A DNA stretch of 64,000 nt, taken from contig NC_092029.1 in NCBI RefSeq assembly GCF_042242105.1, forward strand, positions 22,240,885 through 22,304,884, read 5' to 3'. Under the pieces are notes generated by a model. That model worked only from the letters and a program-made list of their open reading frames with translations. It had not been told where the DNA came from and ran no database searches. The stretch comes from Pempheris klunzingeri (lineage: Eukaryota; Chordata; Actinopteri; Acropomatiformes; Pempheridae). The number at the start of each line of letters is the position of its first letter. Within the stretch, counting starts at the first letter, position 1. The position numbers and the translations under genes are program-made. Shown in pieces: positions 1 to 25,388 of this stretch.

Positions 1-331
1 CTGTTTTCCACCTCAAGTCGCTTCAGGTCCTGCATTGGCAGCCTCACCCCATCATCCAAACACTGCTGCACCTTCCTCTGAAGGCTTCACCACGACAGGA
101 CGTCACAGAAAGACAGACAGACAGACAGATAGACAAGAGGGTTAGCAGCAGGTTTGTTGCTTTGTTCAGACTAAAGGCAGAAGAATCTTTGCACACTGTT
201 AAGCTAAATTAAAGAGTGAGTCCAACATGGACAGGTATTCACTGTGGATCCTACATTAAGAATGAATAACACAACAAACTGGTTTGAGATGATTCTTTAC
301 TGTCACACCAACACACTCCCTGCACACTGTG

Positions 332-362
<31 letters not shown>

Positions 363-845
363 GTCCAGTTAGAACATGGGCTGTTTAAGCAGAAAACCAC
401 TCCAGCCGTCAGTGAGTGAGAATAAACCCACCTTAAAGCCAGCTGGCAGCAGCTGTGTGTCACAGCTGATTATGTACCTGTGTACAGATGCTATCAGCTC
501 CCTCTCTCTCTTGGCCTGCATCTCAATCTTGATGTTTTTCTCTGTCATCAGAGCACATCCTTCCTCCAGGCTCTTCTGTAGCCGACACATGGTTCTCTCC
601 AGCTCCTCGGCCCTCCGCCGCACCTGCTCCTGCTGAGCACACATAGTCAGACACAGTGCTCACTGCAGCCCAGCAGCCTCCACGCCCAAACAATGTGTCA
701 GCCTATCAATTCAACAAGTTCACATTACAAGCAGTGCATCTGCATACCGACCTTTAACCACAACAGACCAGTGACCTCACAGCCGACCATTCAATCAACA
801 CACAAACACACTGTGTGACAACATTAAGGTGCCTCAGAGTGCCAC

Positions 846-878
<33 letters not shown>

Positions 879-3124
879 CTGCTGGGTCTGGGCCTGCACC
901 TCGTCCAGCGTTGGCAGGTCTGACAGGTACTTCTCCAGCGTCTCTATGCGCTGCTGCTTCTCCTGGTTCTGTTCACTCTCTCTCTGGCACTTCTTCTTCA
1001 GACTGCTGATGTAACGATCCCTCGTCTTTATCTGGGGACAAATCCCTCCTCACGTTACCGACACACTGACGTCGCAGTGCAATATCAATGTAATCAGCTA
1101 CTTTCAACACATTCTAAACAGTGTCTGCAAGTGTTACAGAACACATGTTCATCGGGATCCTGCTTATTTGCCGTACCTTTTCCTCCAGTTTGCGGATGTC
1201 CTCTGTATGCTTTTGTGTGACTTGCTTGAAGAAGTCGTTCAGATGGAGCATTTCCAGTTCGGCCACCGCTACCTTCCTGCCAAGTTCCTCCTCGCAGCAC
1301 GGCCTCTCCGACAGCTTTTTGCAAGGCGCTCTCATCGCTGAATCCTATTGGACAACCACAACGTGTGCTGTGACTTTTACTCTGATATCATTTGATGTGA
1401 TTATCAGACTGTGGGTTTTGATGTCACCTTAGTGTTGAGAATGTGGGGGTCATCCAACCAGCCTCTGTGGCTCTGCAGGACCTGCTGAGCTCTCAGCTCG
1501 TTCTCTCTGATCCGGGCATGGAGCTGCAAGATCTGCTGCTTTTGTCTGAAACACACAATCCCACGATCCCACCAGTGGCTAGGCATGTGATAGACATGTG
1601 GGTCCTGCAAACCGCTGTTAACGCAGTGTGCACAACAACAACACGTTGTTGGCACTTGAAATTCTGCCAATCATTGCCAAGATTAGTAGTTTGGGCTGTC
1701 TTCCATCTCTGTCAGCATCTCTGACAATAAGAGTCTGTGAGATGTTTTGGGAGAACCAGGCATTAGAGCGTTGTGTTTTAACGTTAAAATGATTAAAAAC
1801 TAGGTTGTAATCAGAAATATTTACCCTTTTATCCAGGTCAGTGATATAAATCATCTATAAAAGGTTACAAGCAGTGGGCAGTGGTCACTGATGTCTTGAG
1901 CAAAACTAGAGGGGCACTTAGTGGCCTGTTTATTAAAATCAGATCTATCACAGTTTAATTAGAGAGATTTGATTTGTTTGGTCTAGTAGGATTAGAAATG
2001 AAGTGATGCAGATTGAGCTCTAAACAGAGTTCCTATAAATCAAAATTCAAATCACCCACATTAAGTAATTCAGAGTTAACATGAGAAGATCTTACTTTGG
2101 AAAATCCTTTCAGAGCCTCACAGTCTGCTGATGGAGGACAGTAGATTCTGATAACTGTAAAATGGTTGTTACCTCCAGGGCAGATGTCAAAAACAATATA
2201 TTCATAGCTCTTAAAAATGGGACACAGATGGGTGTTTCTGTTCCGTCCCTCAGTGACACACACGGTAAATGTGGTGGACAGTCAGAATAAACACAAAAAC
2301 ACATTTCTGTAGTCCAGAACAGACACACACAGAGACAGTGGACGTCCTCCTCAGGGATTAAAGCTGGTGGACGTGCACTGCGTCGGTAATACTGCAGGTA
2401 GCACACACAGATCCACACACACACACTGACAGTAGGACTAAAGCGCCCCGCACAGAGCGATGTAAGTGTGTCCTGCAGCACCTGTCTATCTCCAGCTCTC
2501 TCTGTCTCAGCAGCCCCTCTTTCACCTTCACCAGAGTGGTGACAGGAAGCGACGTCCCCATCAGCATCTGGAACACACCAAGCACAGCTCACTGAACACA
2601 CACAGCGCTCACGAGCACAAACTACTTCCATCCCATACGGGACAGAACCCAGTAGCAGGTTTCTTCATGAAGTCATCCTGATACCCACATCCAGCAGGTC
2701 CTGCTGATGTGGTTCTCTGCTTCATGAATCACTGCTGCGGATCGTCGGCCACTCGTCGTGTTTTTCAGTAATATCATACTGCTAATCTTTTAGTCACACT
2801 CCTATTGTTAGTGCTATAGTCACTGTTAGTACGCTGGGTGCTGTTTGTGTTCGTTCGCTCTCTCTCTGTCCAACCTCCACCCAACATGGACCCCTACAGA
2901 AGCCGCCCACATTGATCCTGGGTCTGTTCCAGGTTTCTTCCCGTTAAAGGGGAGTTCTTCCTCCACTGTTTCCTAATATAATATCTGATGCTGCTCATGT
3001 GAGGATTCTTGAATCCTTAATGTTGAATTCCTGAATCGTTGGTCTCTCTCTAATTAAAGAGTTTGGTCTAGACCTGCTCTTTATGTAAAGAGTCTGGAGA
3101 TAACGTTGTTGTGAATTGGTGCTA

Positions 3125-3185
<61 letters not shown>

Positions 3186-3305
3186 GATGCTAATCAGCAG
3201 TAACTGACTCACCATTTTATTGTATCACATGCTAAGTCTGTGTTTTTGCTCAATAAAACTTTTTCAAAACTATTTTGAATCATATAATTCACGCACGCAC
3301 GCACA

Positions 3306-3348
<43 letters not shown>

Positions 3349-6300
3349 TGTCTGTTGTGACTACAGGGGAGAACCTGCTAGTCTCACAATTCAGTTCAGC
3401 TCTGATTCTTGGTGTCAGTTCCATTCAGATTAGACTCATAGCAGCTTCTGAAGCCGTCCCCACCTCACTGAAACACCGTGTGAAAGAAGACAGTAAGGCT
3501 AAATGGCTTTGATGAAGGTCACTGATGGACACAGAAGTGAGAGAGAAAAAAGAATTCATTCATTTGATGAAGTAAGTAATAATTCTACTGTGTAGTCAGT
3601 CCATGTCGCTAACTAACACATCGATAGTTTCCACCCCCCCCCTCCACCCACCCTCCCACTCCTCCTCTCACCTGGTTGAGTCCTGGTTCCTGCTGAGGTC
3701 CCTGTTGCCATAGCGACGGCCCTTCTCCACCTGGTCCACTGACCTGACCGACTTTTCCTCCGCGCTCTGCTTTGGGTCTGTACTCCATCTGCTCGGTCAG
3801 CCACATCTGGGTGCGAACTGCAGGCTGGATGGGGGGGCCTCTATCAGCCTGATGAGCCAGTGGAGAGTCTCCTTGTTTCGGAAAGCCGGAGCCATATGCC
3901 TGCCCACCCCCCCGAGCCAGTTTGGCCTCTGGTAAAGCACTATAGCCCATGTCCAAGCTGGTGTGTTTTACGGGTGAGGACAGCGCTGAGGACAGGGACA
4001 GGTCCGACTCCAAAGCAGCGGACCTGCTGCTGGGGCTGTAGCGGTAGCAGGGCCCGGCGCCCGGGGAGCGCTGCAGAAGGTTGTGGCAGTGAAAGGAGGA
4101 AGACAACGGGAGATAAAGGTCCACGTTTGAACCGAGGGGTTTGTTTCTGTAGCCGTAGAGCAGGCCTCTGTCCAGGGAGCCCTGTGAGCCTGCACTGTAC
4201 TGACTGCCTGACGTCCTGGCGGAGCTCCTGTCAGCCCCCGAGGACAGCTTGGTGAGAGAGGACCACCTCCGGATGGGCTGACGGTCCTTCACATCTACAC
4301 ATCTCGGTGCACCCGGGGGGGACGCGGCTGGCGTCAGCAGCTGGCCGGGCGTCCTCCAGCGACCTGAGCCGCTAGGTGAGGCTGGCATTCTCAAAGTGGT
4401 GCAGGATGGGGAGGGCACGACGTGGACGACGGGGATGACGTCATCATCCTGCCCCAGGTGATGCTGGGACAGCGGCTGGAAAGATAACGGGGTGGTGCTG
4501 GAGCTGGAGTCATCTGTAGGGAGACAGAGAGGCCAAAGAGAGAGACCATGAGAAGAACCCTGTCAGACATCAGCAGCATCATCAGCAGCAGTGTGTCAGT
4601 GAACACTGCTGTGTTTATAAGATGCTGACTTGGCAAAGTGGTCAGCCAACTGCACAACCCATTATGACGCTGCGCTCCTGTAGAACACCTGTGGGGGGGT
4701 TTCAGGCAGCATAAGGGCTGAAGCCGGGACGTTCTTGTTATGTGTTACGTGTCTTCACCATTACAACTCCTGGGGCTCAGAGTCAAACACTGAACCCCCC
4801 CCCCTTCAGCAGTTTTTATGGAGTTAAGCAACATTTTCTCAGAGCTGTGTGTTGGCAGAGATGCTGTATTTGTTCTACACATGGCTTATTATTCCAGCTG
4901 TGGGCGGTCATGTGACTTTAAAGAGCTTGTTTAAATGAACCCACCCCCAGCCTCCCTCCACCTAAAACACATCCACATTGAAACGCAGAGCTTGTTAAAG
5001 TTCTCTGGCCATGTACAAGCCTCGTATCTCACTTGTCGAGCCTCCATCAGTGTTGAGAACAAACAGGCTGTCGCTCCGGCCTCCTGCTGGCTGAACACGG
5101 CTGCACTGTGGTGTTTTCACCTCAGATGGAACCTCATCCACAGTCAGATGTGCTGTGCTGTTTAGAAATGCTGAATAATGATGTGAGACTGTGACACTGC
5201 ATCACACCAGGCTCTCCTCACCAAAGGTGCTGCTGCAGCCCCTCTGAAGGGGGGGGGCACAGCGGCAGGACGTCCTACCTTCCATGCTGTCGGAGCAGTA
5301 TGTGCCGATGCCCGTGTCTCCGCTGTCAGACACCGTGCTGTGTCGGCGCCCACCATAGACGCTGTGCCCGGGGCCGGGGGGGGTGCTGAGCCAGGCGGAT
5401 TCATGGCCAGGGAACCATCCTGGGGAGCCGCCACCGCTGGAGCCTGAAACAACCATTCACAAAGGCTGTCTGTCAAACAGGTCACTATAAAATGACGTTA
5501 TCAGGTGGGCTGCTGGTGCGTTCATGTTCTCACAGTCACCACTTCACTGCTTTTCTTTAAGAACTCACTTTGTTCTCTGTTCCAGTCCTTTTCAGGAGCT
5601 GGGTGTTCTGTCTCGTCACGCTTGTTAAGTTTAGCTCATGTGTTTTCTGGATTTTCTGGTTTTATTGTGCCGTTCGTCTTCTCCCTCTCCTTCCTGCCCT
5701 TGTATGTTTCCTGCTCCTGTGACTGTCTGCCACCTGTGCCCCCACCTGTGCCCCCTTTTTTGTAAGTGCCTTATCCTTGTTGTTGAAGCAACATCAAAGC
5801 TGCCCCCTTTCCACAAGATTCCAACTGTTTATCCCCGTCGAGCTTGTGGTCGTAACGCTGGTGTTCAGGCTGACAAGCAGCCCTCTGGGGGGGGGGGGCC
5901 TATGGATCTGTGAATGTGAACGTTTATTAGACACCAACACCACTTCACCGCATCAATTCATCTGTCTGAATCTGTCGGTCTTTTATGAAGTCACCGCTTG
6001 GTCCATAAGATGTCAAACACGTCTCTCTTCACTGCTACGCAGACGACACACTGGTTTACCTTCCAGCTCATGTGGATGGTCTGTGTGGTGTCACTGGTGC
6101 TCCAGCCAGAAGTCCTATAGCTCCGTCAGCAGCCCATCAGGCTGAGAGGGGGCAGCTGGAGATCAGGCTCAAACCATTTACACACTGGCTTTAACATGAC
6201 ACCATCTTCTCACTGACTTATTCTATTCACCATTTACTTCCAGTCTAATCATTCTGTTCAATTGGTCTGTGTTCTACCAGAGAGTGTTCTAGCAGAGAGT

Positions 6301-7003
6301 GTTCTAGCAGAGAGTGTTCTACCAGAGAGTGTTCTAGCAGAGAGTGTTCTAGCAGAGAGTGTTCTACCAGAGAGTGTTCTAGCAGTGTGTGTTCTACCAG
6401 AGAGTGTTCTAGCAGACTGTTCTAGCAGAGTGTTCTACCAGAGAGTGTTCTAGCAGTGTGTGTTCTACCAGAGAGTGTTCTACCAGTGTTCTAGCAGAGA
6501 GTGTTCTAGCAGAGAGTGTTCTAGCAGTGTTCTAGCAGAGAGTGTTCTACCAGTGTTCTAGCAGAGAGTGTTCTACCAGAGAGTGTTCTAGCAGTGTTCT
6601 ACCAGAGAGTGTTCTACCAGTGTTCTAGCAGAGTGTGTTCTAGCAGAGTGTGTTCTAGTAGAGTGTGTTGAACAGACCTGGTGTCGGTCTAAGGGTGAGG
6701 GTTCTAACGGTGAGGGTTCACCGTACAGGGGGGCTGTGAGGTGGTCACAGTGATCTTTTCACACATACCCCCCCTCCTATTGTCCCCCAGCCTTACAAGT
6801 CCTGCTTTATCTCCCACAGACAGACAGATGGGGGGGGGGGGGTCTACAGGAAGTGCCGCTAGCTACCCTGCTCTCGGCCTGTACCCCCCCCCCCCCCTCG
6901 GCTCTCATCTCAGGCTCCCCCCTCCCGGACCGCTGCGGTTTGACGGCGTCTCACCTGTTTTATTGGAGTCGGCTCCATCTTCACAGTCACTCCTGGGCCA
7001 CAT
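1..7003 (-). CDS. cep85l: Centrosomal protein CEP85L, 5' part (nine coding exons, 3' end outside window)
   Basis: Encodes a centrosomal coiled-coil protein of the CEP85 family; in mammals CEP85L acts at the centrosome in neuronal migration. Exons on the minus strand, each bounded by GT/AG: 7003-6955, 5443-5279, 4513-3672, 2567-2482, 1545-1428, 1344-1177, 1031-879, 632-478 and 84-1 (cut by the window edge). Phases agree at every join, giving about 606 codons; human CEP85L is about 805 residues. Exon 2 carries the conserved [10 protein letters not shown]...CSDS block. Exon 3 holds [15 protein letters not shown] and [14 protein letters not shown]. Later exons are coiled coil with [45 protein letters not shown] and [13 protein letters not shown]85L is preferred over its paralogue CEP85 because mcm9 is next door, as in human. 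The start is an ATG followed by TGG, like the MW start of human CEP85L. The acceptor of exon 6 (at 1345) has a weak pyrimidine tract but is the choice that keeps the frame. Confidence 0.88.
332..361. repeat. (CA)n microsatellite in a cep85l intron
   Basis: About 15 uninterrupted CA dinucleotides in the intron before the last visible cep85l exon. Confidence 0.95.
848..876. repeat. (GT)n microsatellite abutting a cep85l donor site
   Basis: About 14 GT units end directly at the donor of the exon at 1031-879; in gene orientation the intron begins GTACACAC and runs straight into (AC)n. Confidence 0.95.
1690..2270 (-). mobile_element. LINE endonuclease remnant in a cep85l intron
   Basis: Read on the minus strand, the segment around 2260-2033 gives an apurinic-endonuclease-like stretch ([26 protein letters not shown], then [11 protein letters not shown] in place of the usual GDFN). 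Further on comes a [16 protein letters not shown] stretch and a decayed SDH region. Order and motifs match the endonuclease half of fish L2/CR1-type non-LTR elements. Stops and frame changes show it is dead. Confidence 0.6.
2755..3184 (+). mobile_element. 3' tail of an L2-type LINE ending in (GATT)n
   Basis: The segment ends with GAATTGGTGCTATATAAATAAAGATTGATTG followed by about 12 GATT units. It closely matches, in the opposite direction, the copy at 22999-23262, including the parts with AACCTCCACCCAACA, CTAATATAATATCTGATG and GTTTGGTCTAGACC. Such tails follow reverse-transcriptase remnants elsewhere in this window (44.3-45.0 kb), which ties them to a non-LTR family. Confidence 0.75.
3291..3346. 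repeat. (ACGC)n/(AC)n microsatellite
   Basis: Three ACGC units pass into about 18 AC units in the large cep85l intron between the exons at 3672 and 2567. Confidence 0.95.
6264..6668. repeat. 15-bp minisatellite in cep85l intron 1
   Basis: Roughly 25 imperfect copies of a unit close to AGAGAGTGTTCTAGC, with an alternate ACC ending and shortened copies (AGTGTTCTAGC). Mixed variants suggest repeated unequal exchange. Confidence 0.93.
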
Positions 7004-7480
7004 CGTGAGGCGGGGGCTGGAGGCTTCTGGCCGCCTGTCAGCGGAGGGGGGGCGGCCGTCCGACCGCCGGACAAAGACTATAGACCAAGGCAGCGGGGTG
7101 GGGGCCGGGGGCCCGCTGGGTCCTTCATGTACTGCCGCCCTGTCCGGACGCGCTCCGGCCTCAGCGCTTGATAACGGGATCCTTCCTGCACAGTCAGCCC
7201 CCCCCGTCCTGCCAGAGCTGAGAACAGGCTCCTCCTCTCCCCCCCCCCCCCCCCCCTCCTCCTCCTCCGCTGCACGCTCACGGCAGTGTGCAGGTCATGC
7301 GCGCGCAACAAGACCCAGGAGGATGTGGTCCGTGTCCCGGTGGAGCTGGGGGGGTTCAGACTGTATAGGCTTTATAGGGTTTATAGGTGGGGGTCGCTTG
7401 TGACTGCAGTCATGGCGGCTCAGGATGTACATGGGTGCAGTTAAATGCAGAGGGCGCCCCCCAGCGGCACAGCCCGGTGC
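6830..7480 (-). promoter_or_regulatory. cep85l: GC-rich island with cep85l first coding exon and likely promoter
   Basis: This stretch is rich in CpG and in G or C homopolymers (G runs near 6831, C runs near 6884 and 7239 on the plus strand), unlike the AT-rich flanks. It contains the putative first coding exon of cep85l (7003-6955), ending at a clean GTGAGA donor. Transcription would start upstream on the minus strand, roughly 7100-7480; no TATA box is evident, as usual for such islands. The long open frames seen on both strands here are probably by-products of the base composition. Confidence 0.55.
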
Positions 7481-8447
7481 CACAAATCACTGGGTGGTTT
7501 AAAGGGAAGTCCGAATATTCAGAATATTTAGAATATTTAGAATATTTAGAATATTCAGGAACTTGACTAAAAATGTGATTCTTTGGATGTGAGTCAGTTT
7601 AGGTCATCCTCTCAGCACCACTGGTCGAACACCACGTCTGCAGCAAACACTTGGACCTGCCACCTCAGACTGTTGGAGAGTGCCTGCATTTAATGTTTTC
7701 CAGCCCTTTGTCATGTAAAGATATTTGAGAAAGAAACACTTGTGAACAGCACTCGTGCTTCTCTGACCTCCTAAATGACACATCTGTCCTCTCAGACACA
7801 CACTGGAATCACAAAAACACTGGGTGTAGCTTCCTTTTGGCTCTTGACCACAAAGCACAGCCACATGAGAGCAAAGACTGTATGAGAGCGGCCTTGTCCT
7901 TCTCATGTGCAGAAATCAGTGACTGCACAGCCCCCCCGAAGGGAAACTGAGGACAAAGTGTCGTCCTGCTGCACCCGTGCTGACATGCAGCAGTGTCACA
8001 TGGTGTCAGCGGTGTGAGGGCTGAGCTCTGTGTGCAGGACACTGTGCCACGAGCTGACTGATCAACAATGTCCCCAGAGTAGAGGAAACCTGTTTGCATG
8101 GCGTCCACATGCCGAGGATCACTGGTGTCATTTAAAGTCTGATGATGGAAGGTTTGTGGTGTTACAGGCACAGGCTGCATCCCTGCTCTTCTTCTGGCTG
8201 CTGCTGGATCAACCATCAGTCAAACAGGGACTTAGAGATGTAGCTCGGTCCCAGCACAGGCTGCAGGTGTGGTCAGTCCAATGCTGCTCAGCTGCTCAGC
8301 CACTCTGAAACAAGGCAAACTTACAAAAGTCCTTTTTATTATTATGGGGCAAATTTGAGGCCAGTGCCCGAGCAAATATGGAAGTGAAGATCAGAGATTA
8401 GAAGAGGAACATGTGACCTCCACAATGACGTCTTTATAAAGGCAAAA

Positions 8448-9060
8448 AGATGTTCCTCTACTGTTCCCCTGCTGTTCCTCTGCTGTTCCTCTACTGTTCC
8501 CCTGCTGTTCCTCTACTGTTCCCCTGCTGTTCCTCTGCTGTTCCCCTGCTGCTCCTCTGCTGTTCCCCTGCTGCTCCTCTGCTGTTCCCGTGCTGTTCCT
8601 CTACTGTTCCTTTGCTGTTCCCCTGCTGCTCCTCTGCTGTTCCCGTGCTGTTCCTCTACTGTTCCCCTACTGTTCCTCTGCTGTTCCTCTACTGGTCCTC
8701 TGCTGTTCCCCTGCTGCTCCTCTGCTGTTCCCCTGCTGTTCCTCTACTGTTCCCCTACTGTTCCTCTGCTGTTCCTCTACTGTTCCTCTACTGTTCCCCT
8801 ACTGTTCCTCTGCTGTTCCTCTACTGTTCCTCTGCTGTTCCCCTGCTGTTCCTCTACTGTTCCCCTACTGTTCCTCTACTGCTCCCCTGCTGTTCCTCTG
8901 CTGTTCTCGTGCTGTTCCCCTGCTGTTCCTCTTCTGTTCCCCTGCTGTTCCTCTACTGTTCCTCTGCTGTTCCTCTGCTGTTCCCCTGCTGCTCCTCTTC
9001 TGTTCCTCTACTGTTCCCCTGCTGTTCCTCTACTGTTCCTCTATTGTTCCCCTGCTGTTC
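8448..9060. repeat. 11-bp pyrimidine-rich minisatellite
   Basis: About 55 copies of CTGTTCCYCTR in tandem. Because 11 is not a multiple of 3, three copies make an 11-residue protein period and the frames stay open over 600 bases; those open frames are therefore an artefact. Confidence 0.95.
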
Positions 9061-9191
9061 ACATCACAACATGTCAACAACATGAACCTTGTGTTCAGAT
9101 TTCTGTTCTGGGAATGTATTTTTACCCTTGTGAACTTTGTTTTTAGGTGTATTTCAGTGAAGTCGTGCAGGTGATGGCCCACCTCAGGACA

Positions 9192-9322
9192 TAATTCTGA
9201 ATACCTGTGGTCCTCACACAGCAGCTAATTCTGAATACCTGTGGTCCTCACACAGCAGCTAATTCTGAATACCTGTGGTCCTCACACAGCAGCTAATTCT
9301 GAATACCTGTGGTCCTCACACA
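9192..9322. repeat. 34-bp tandem repeat, four copies
   Basis: Four near-identical copies beginning TAATTCTGAATACCTGTGG, at 9192, 9226, 9260 and 9294; the last is truncated at CACACA. Confidence 0.95.
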
Positions 9323-9819
9323 TTAGTACACAGGAGGCGCAGCAGGGGGATCTGTCTCAGCAGGAGAAATTACTGGTCACCATGTGAAGGTTAATGACCT
9401 TCAGTACTTCTCTTCATTTCAGACAGGAGTCCACGTTCATCCAGTCTGATGTTTTATACAGTCTATGGTCACATTTGATCACAAATTCAAAAACATCGTT
9501 CTTCTGATTGATTAATGAAATAAAAGAGAGAACTGACAAAATTTCTTCTTCAAACAGTAACAAAACATCCTCTTCTCTGCTTTCATCTCACAGACACCGC
9601 CTGCCTGAACGATTCTGCGCATGCCTAGTAAGGGGCCTGCTGTTTCCCCTCTGACAACCAATAAAGTTTGGTGGAAAAAAAAGGTCTTCTGATGTCGTGC
9701 TGCTTTATGAATAACTTGGAAAGTCAAGTTCTTTCGACCTCCTATTAGAGAAAGAACAACGACACTCCAGTCTGGGTCAGGAACTAGGGACTCCTCCCTA
9801 TTTAAAAAATGAATGGAGG

Positions 9820-10050
9820 TCGGATAAATATCTACCCGCCTTCGGGGTCACAAATGAGAGATTTCAGCTAAGTTCTCTGAACTCCGGGTTTGAGTGAACG
9901 CAGCGCTCGTAGGCAGCTCAGGCGGAAGTGCTGCGCAGAGAACGCACGAGCCAATTACAGCGATGCCCGCGCGGCTCGAGCGCAGCTGGTGTCATGGTGA
10001 CGGAAACTGAAGAGTGGTGCCGGGAAATGGTCGTTTTTCTGTAAGAGACG
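9820..10050 (+). promoter_or_regulatory. mcm9: mcm9 promoter and non-coding exon 1
   Basis: A short CpG-rich segment with an ETS-like GGCGGAAGTG (9921), a CCAAT box (9951) and GC-rich GCCCGCGCGG, and no TATA box: the make-up of a replication or repair gene promoter. A candidate non-coding exon ends at 10050, followed by donor GTATGT; an alternative donor is GTAAGA at 10041. The next exon starts at 12441. This is inferred from composition and splice signals only. Confidence 0.5.
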
Positions 10051-11509
10051 GTATGTGACCCCCCCGGTTCGGTATGTAGTTTAAGACAGCGTTAGCAAGC
10101 TGATGTTATGGGACAGAGTCTGGGTGGCTAAAGACCGCTAATACCCCCCCCCCCCCCCCCCTCCGGAGCTAACCAGTCACGTCAGTTCGTAATGTGAGGA
10201 CACTGTGGAACAAAGTGAACAAAACCAGGTCAAAGAAACAGGGTCGGGTTTAGACCAGTCCTCCCCCCCCATGTTTGAGATGTTTCTCTGCTTTAACACC
10301 TGATTCAAATGTCCAGCTGTGGTCAAGCCTCTGCGTAATGGCCCGTTCATCACAATCAGGTGTGTTTGAGCTGGGGGGCTCAGGACCAGGACTGGGAAAC
10401 GCGGCTCCTGTAAATCTTGAATGGGGGCTCCACCAACTAAGCTGTTAGATATGGAGGTAAAACAGTCTCGTATGTAACATAGAGAGTAAAACAAGATGCA
10501 CAAATAAACGCAGACGACCTCTGGTTGTATCTGTCAGTCTGTCTCTAATTCCCAATTCATAAATATCATTACTTGTACTTCAACACTTCAGAATGGCAAA
10601 ACCAGAAGACTGGCCCTAAAGTCCATGTCCAAATGATGATATATGAGTCGCAAACTGGAGACACAGATACGGATATTTGTGCATTGTGTAACTTGGCATG
10701 TGGTTGAATACTGATGAGACTGTTTTACCTCCATATTAAAGGTTATTGTGGAGGCGTAACCAATAGAAACAGTTGAAATGCAGCAGTAGTGGTAGGTTTG
10801 TGCAGCCTGAGTGAAATTGTGTTCCTCAGTAATGTGTGGTGGCTGCTGCATGTATGCAGATGATGAAGCCTACTGTAATGAGAATATATGCAAATTATGT
10901 AGATTGTGTGAACAGCAATGATTCCCATCTAGCACATCAAGGTACTAAATGATAAATTGGTCACGGGATGGCAGCTGTGCAGTAGGACTTCTCTCAAACC
11001 GGAGGCCGCAGATGAGGTGCATTATTTCTCATAACCCTTTCATCAAAAGCTGCCTTAATCACATCAAAAGTGAATAAAAATGTGGCTCAGTGCCACCTCA
11101 TGTCGCCTTTCTGATCCTGCCCTGGCACAAACACAAGCTTTGCTGTGTGACAGGTACACATGCATCCCTCTGATAAACCACAGCTTTTACATCCAACGTT
11201 TCACTGTTAAGCAATGACTGATTTTCAGTTAATGCTACATATGGTTTGATCCTGGCTGTCATATTTCATTGACTGCACGTGACTCAGCCGCTCCTTAGGG
11301 GAACACAATGAGGGCCCATGAATGAGAGTGTAGCAACACCGCCATCAGGACGACGAACCTTTCTTCCTCTAAAGTTTAATATCAGTTCTTCATTCTGACA
11401 TTAACCTTCAGAGGAAACGAGGAATCGGGTCACAGGAGGTCATCAGCAGGGCCGTGGAGAAAGTGGAAGTTATCGGCTGGTGTCTGGTCCTCCCAGCTGA
11501 TCAGTACGC

Positions 11510-11705
11510 TTACTCAGACACTAGTGACTCCGTTTGTGGCCCAAACAAACCTGATCTCCTGTCAGTCATATTGTCATAGTGCTCATTACTGATGTACTAC
11601 AGGGTGGATTTGGTGACTCATAACAACAAATGTCAGATCACAAAATCATACCAGGCTAAGCTCATACAGCGGACCGGACCAGAGCACCAGAACCATACAC
11701 AGACC
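11510..11705. repeat. Dispersed repeat, copy 1 (mcm9 intron 1)
   Basis: Shares ordered blocks with 19545-19790: CCAAACAAACCTGATCTC, GTCATAGTGCTCATTACTGA, ATAACAACAAATG and GCGGACCGGACCAGA. The family is not recognised. The second copy has an extra segment in the middle. Confidence 0.7.
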
Positions 11706-12464
11706 CACCCCCAGGACCCAACCCTAGGAACCCCCCCTGTAATTACAAGTAAAAGTCCTGCATTGACAATTCGAAGTAAACGTGTTATCAGGAAATGTGT
11801 CTAAAGTAAAGGCACTCATCATGCACAGCGATTAGCTTTAGAGACTGACATCATTATAAATACCTCCAGGGGGGAGAGGTTTTTACTTGTCTGTGTTGGT
11901 ATCAGAATCAGAATTACTTTAATAATGGTAATGACTTCATGAACTGTTGTTGAGCAGTTTAATCCATAATAATGCTGCATGAGCTCATCATATGTTTTGT
12001 GGAGTAGAAATAGAATAAAGTAGAGAAGTACCAGCAGTAAAAGTGTTTTGTACTGGACTTGTTCTCCAGAGAGTGAGAGTGTTGTTTAGAGCTGAAGTAG
12101 TCACTCAGCTGATGAGCTGGATTGGATTATTTCCAAAGATAATACAAAAGTGTTTAAAGACGCTGCTGTGGACTTCAGGAGACTGCGATGGAGATTTTTC
12201 ACTAAAACTGCATGGATAAATGATTGATTGATTAATTTATTAGTGGCTCTGGAATGACGCACTGTGTCACGTGACTAGACATAGTGTGGAGCTCTGCAGT
12301 GAAATCCACGCAGGAGGAGACATCTGTTATTCCTGAGTGGACATGGACATAAATATACCAACAAGAACTAACCACACTAACCAAGCCTAGGCTAAGTACC
12401 AAACCATGACCACTGCATTGTTCAGTTTCTGTTCCTCCAGGGGTTCAGGTCCTATCACTGCACT

Positions 12465-25388
<12,924 letters not shown>

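Larger units (their letters stand above)
7484..9820. other. cep85l-mcm9 intergenic stretch, no gene seen
   Basis: No exon with recognisable protein homology and paired splice sites was found. The segment holds the 11-bp minisatellite and the 34-bp tandem repeat listed separately. It also has short AGAATATTT repeats near 7515-7557 and an NRF-1-like TGCGCATGC at 9616-9624. Confidence 0.6.

Noticed and set aside
1177..1344. Apparent frameshift in cep85l exon 6
   Set aside because: Using the acceptor CCAATAG at 1345 (not the one before CGATGAG) restores the frame without any indel.
1..7003. FAM184A as identity of the minus-strand coiled-coil gene
   Set aside because: FAM184A is also near MCM9 in human, but the [22 protein letters not shown] and RTQMWLTEQ blocks are those of the CEP85 family.
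6741..7403. 220-codon proline/serine-rich frame in the GC island
   Set aside because: Opposite strand of the cep85l first exon; composition-driven, no homology.
8450..9174. Two overlapping 194-211 codon frames (VPLLFLYCS repeats)
   Set aside because: An 11-bp repeat unit keeps all frames open; no initiation context or homology.
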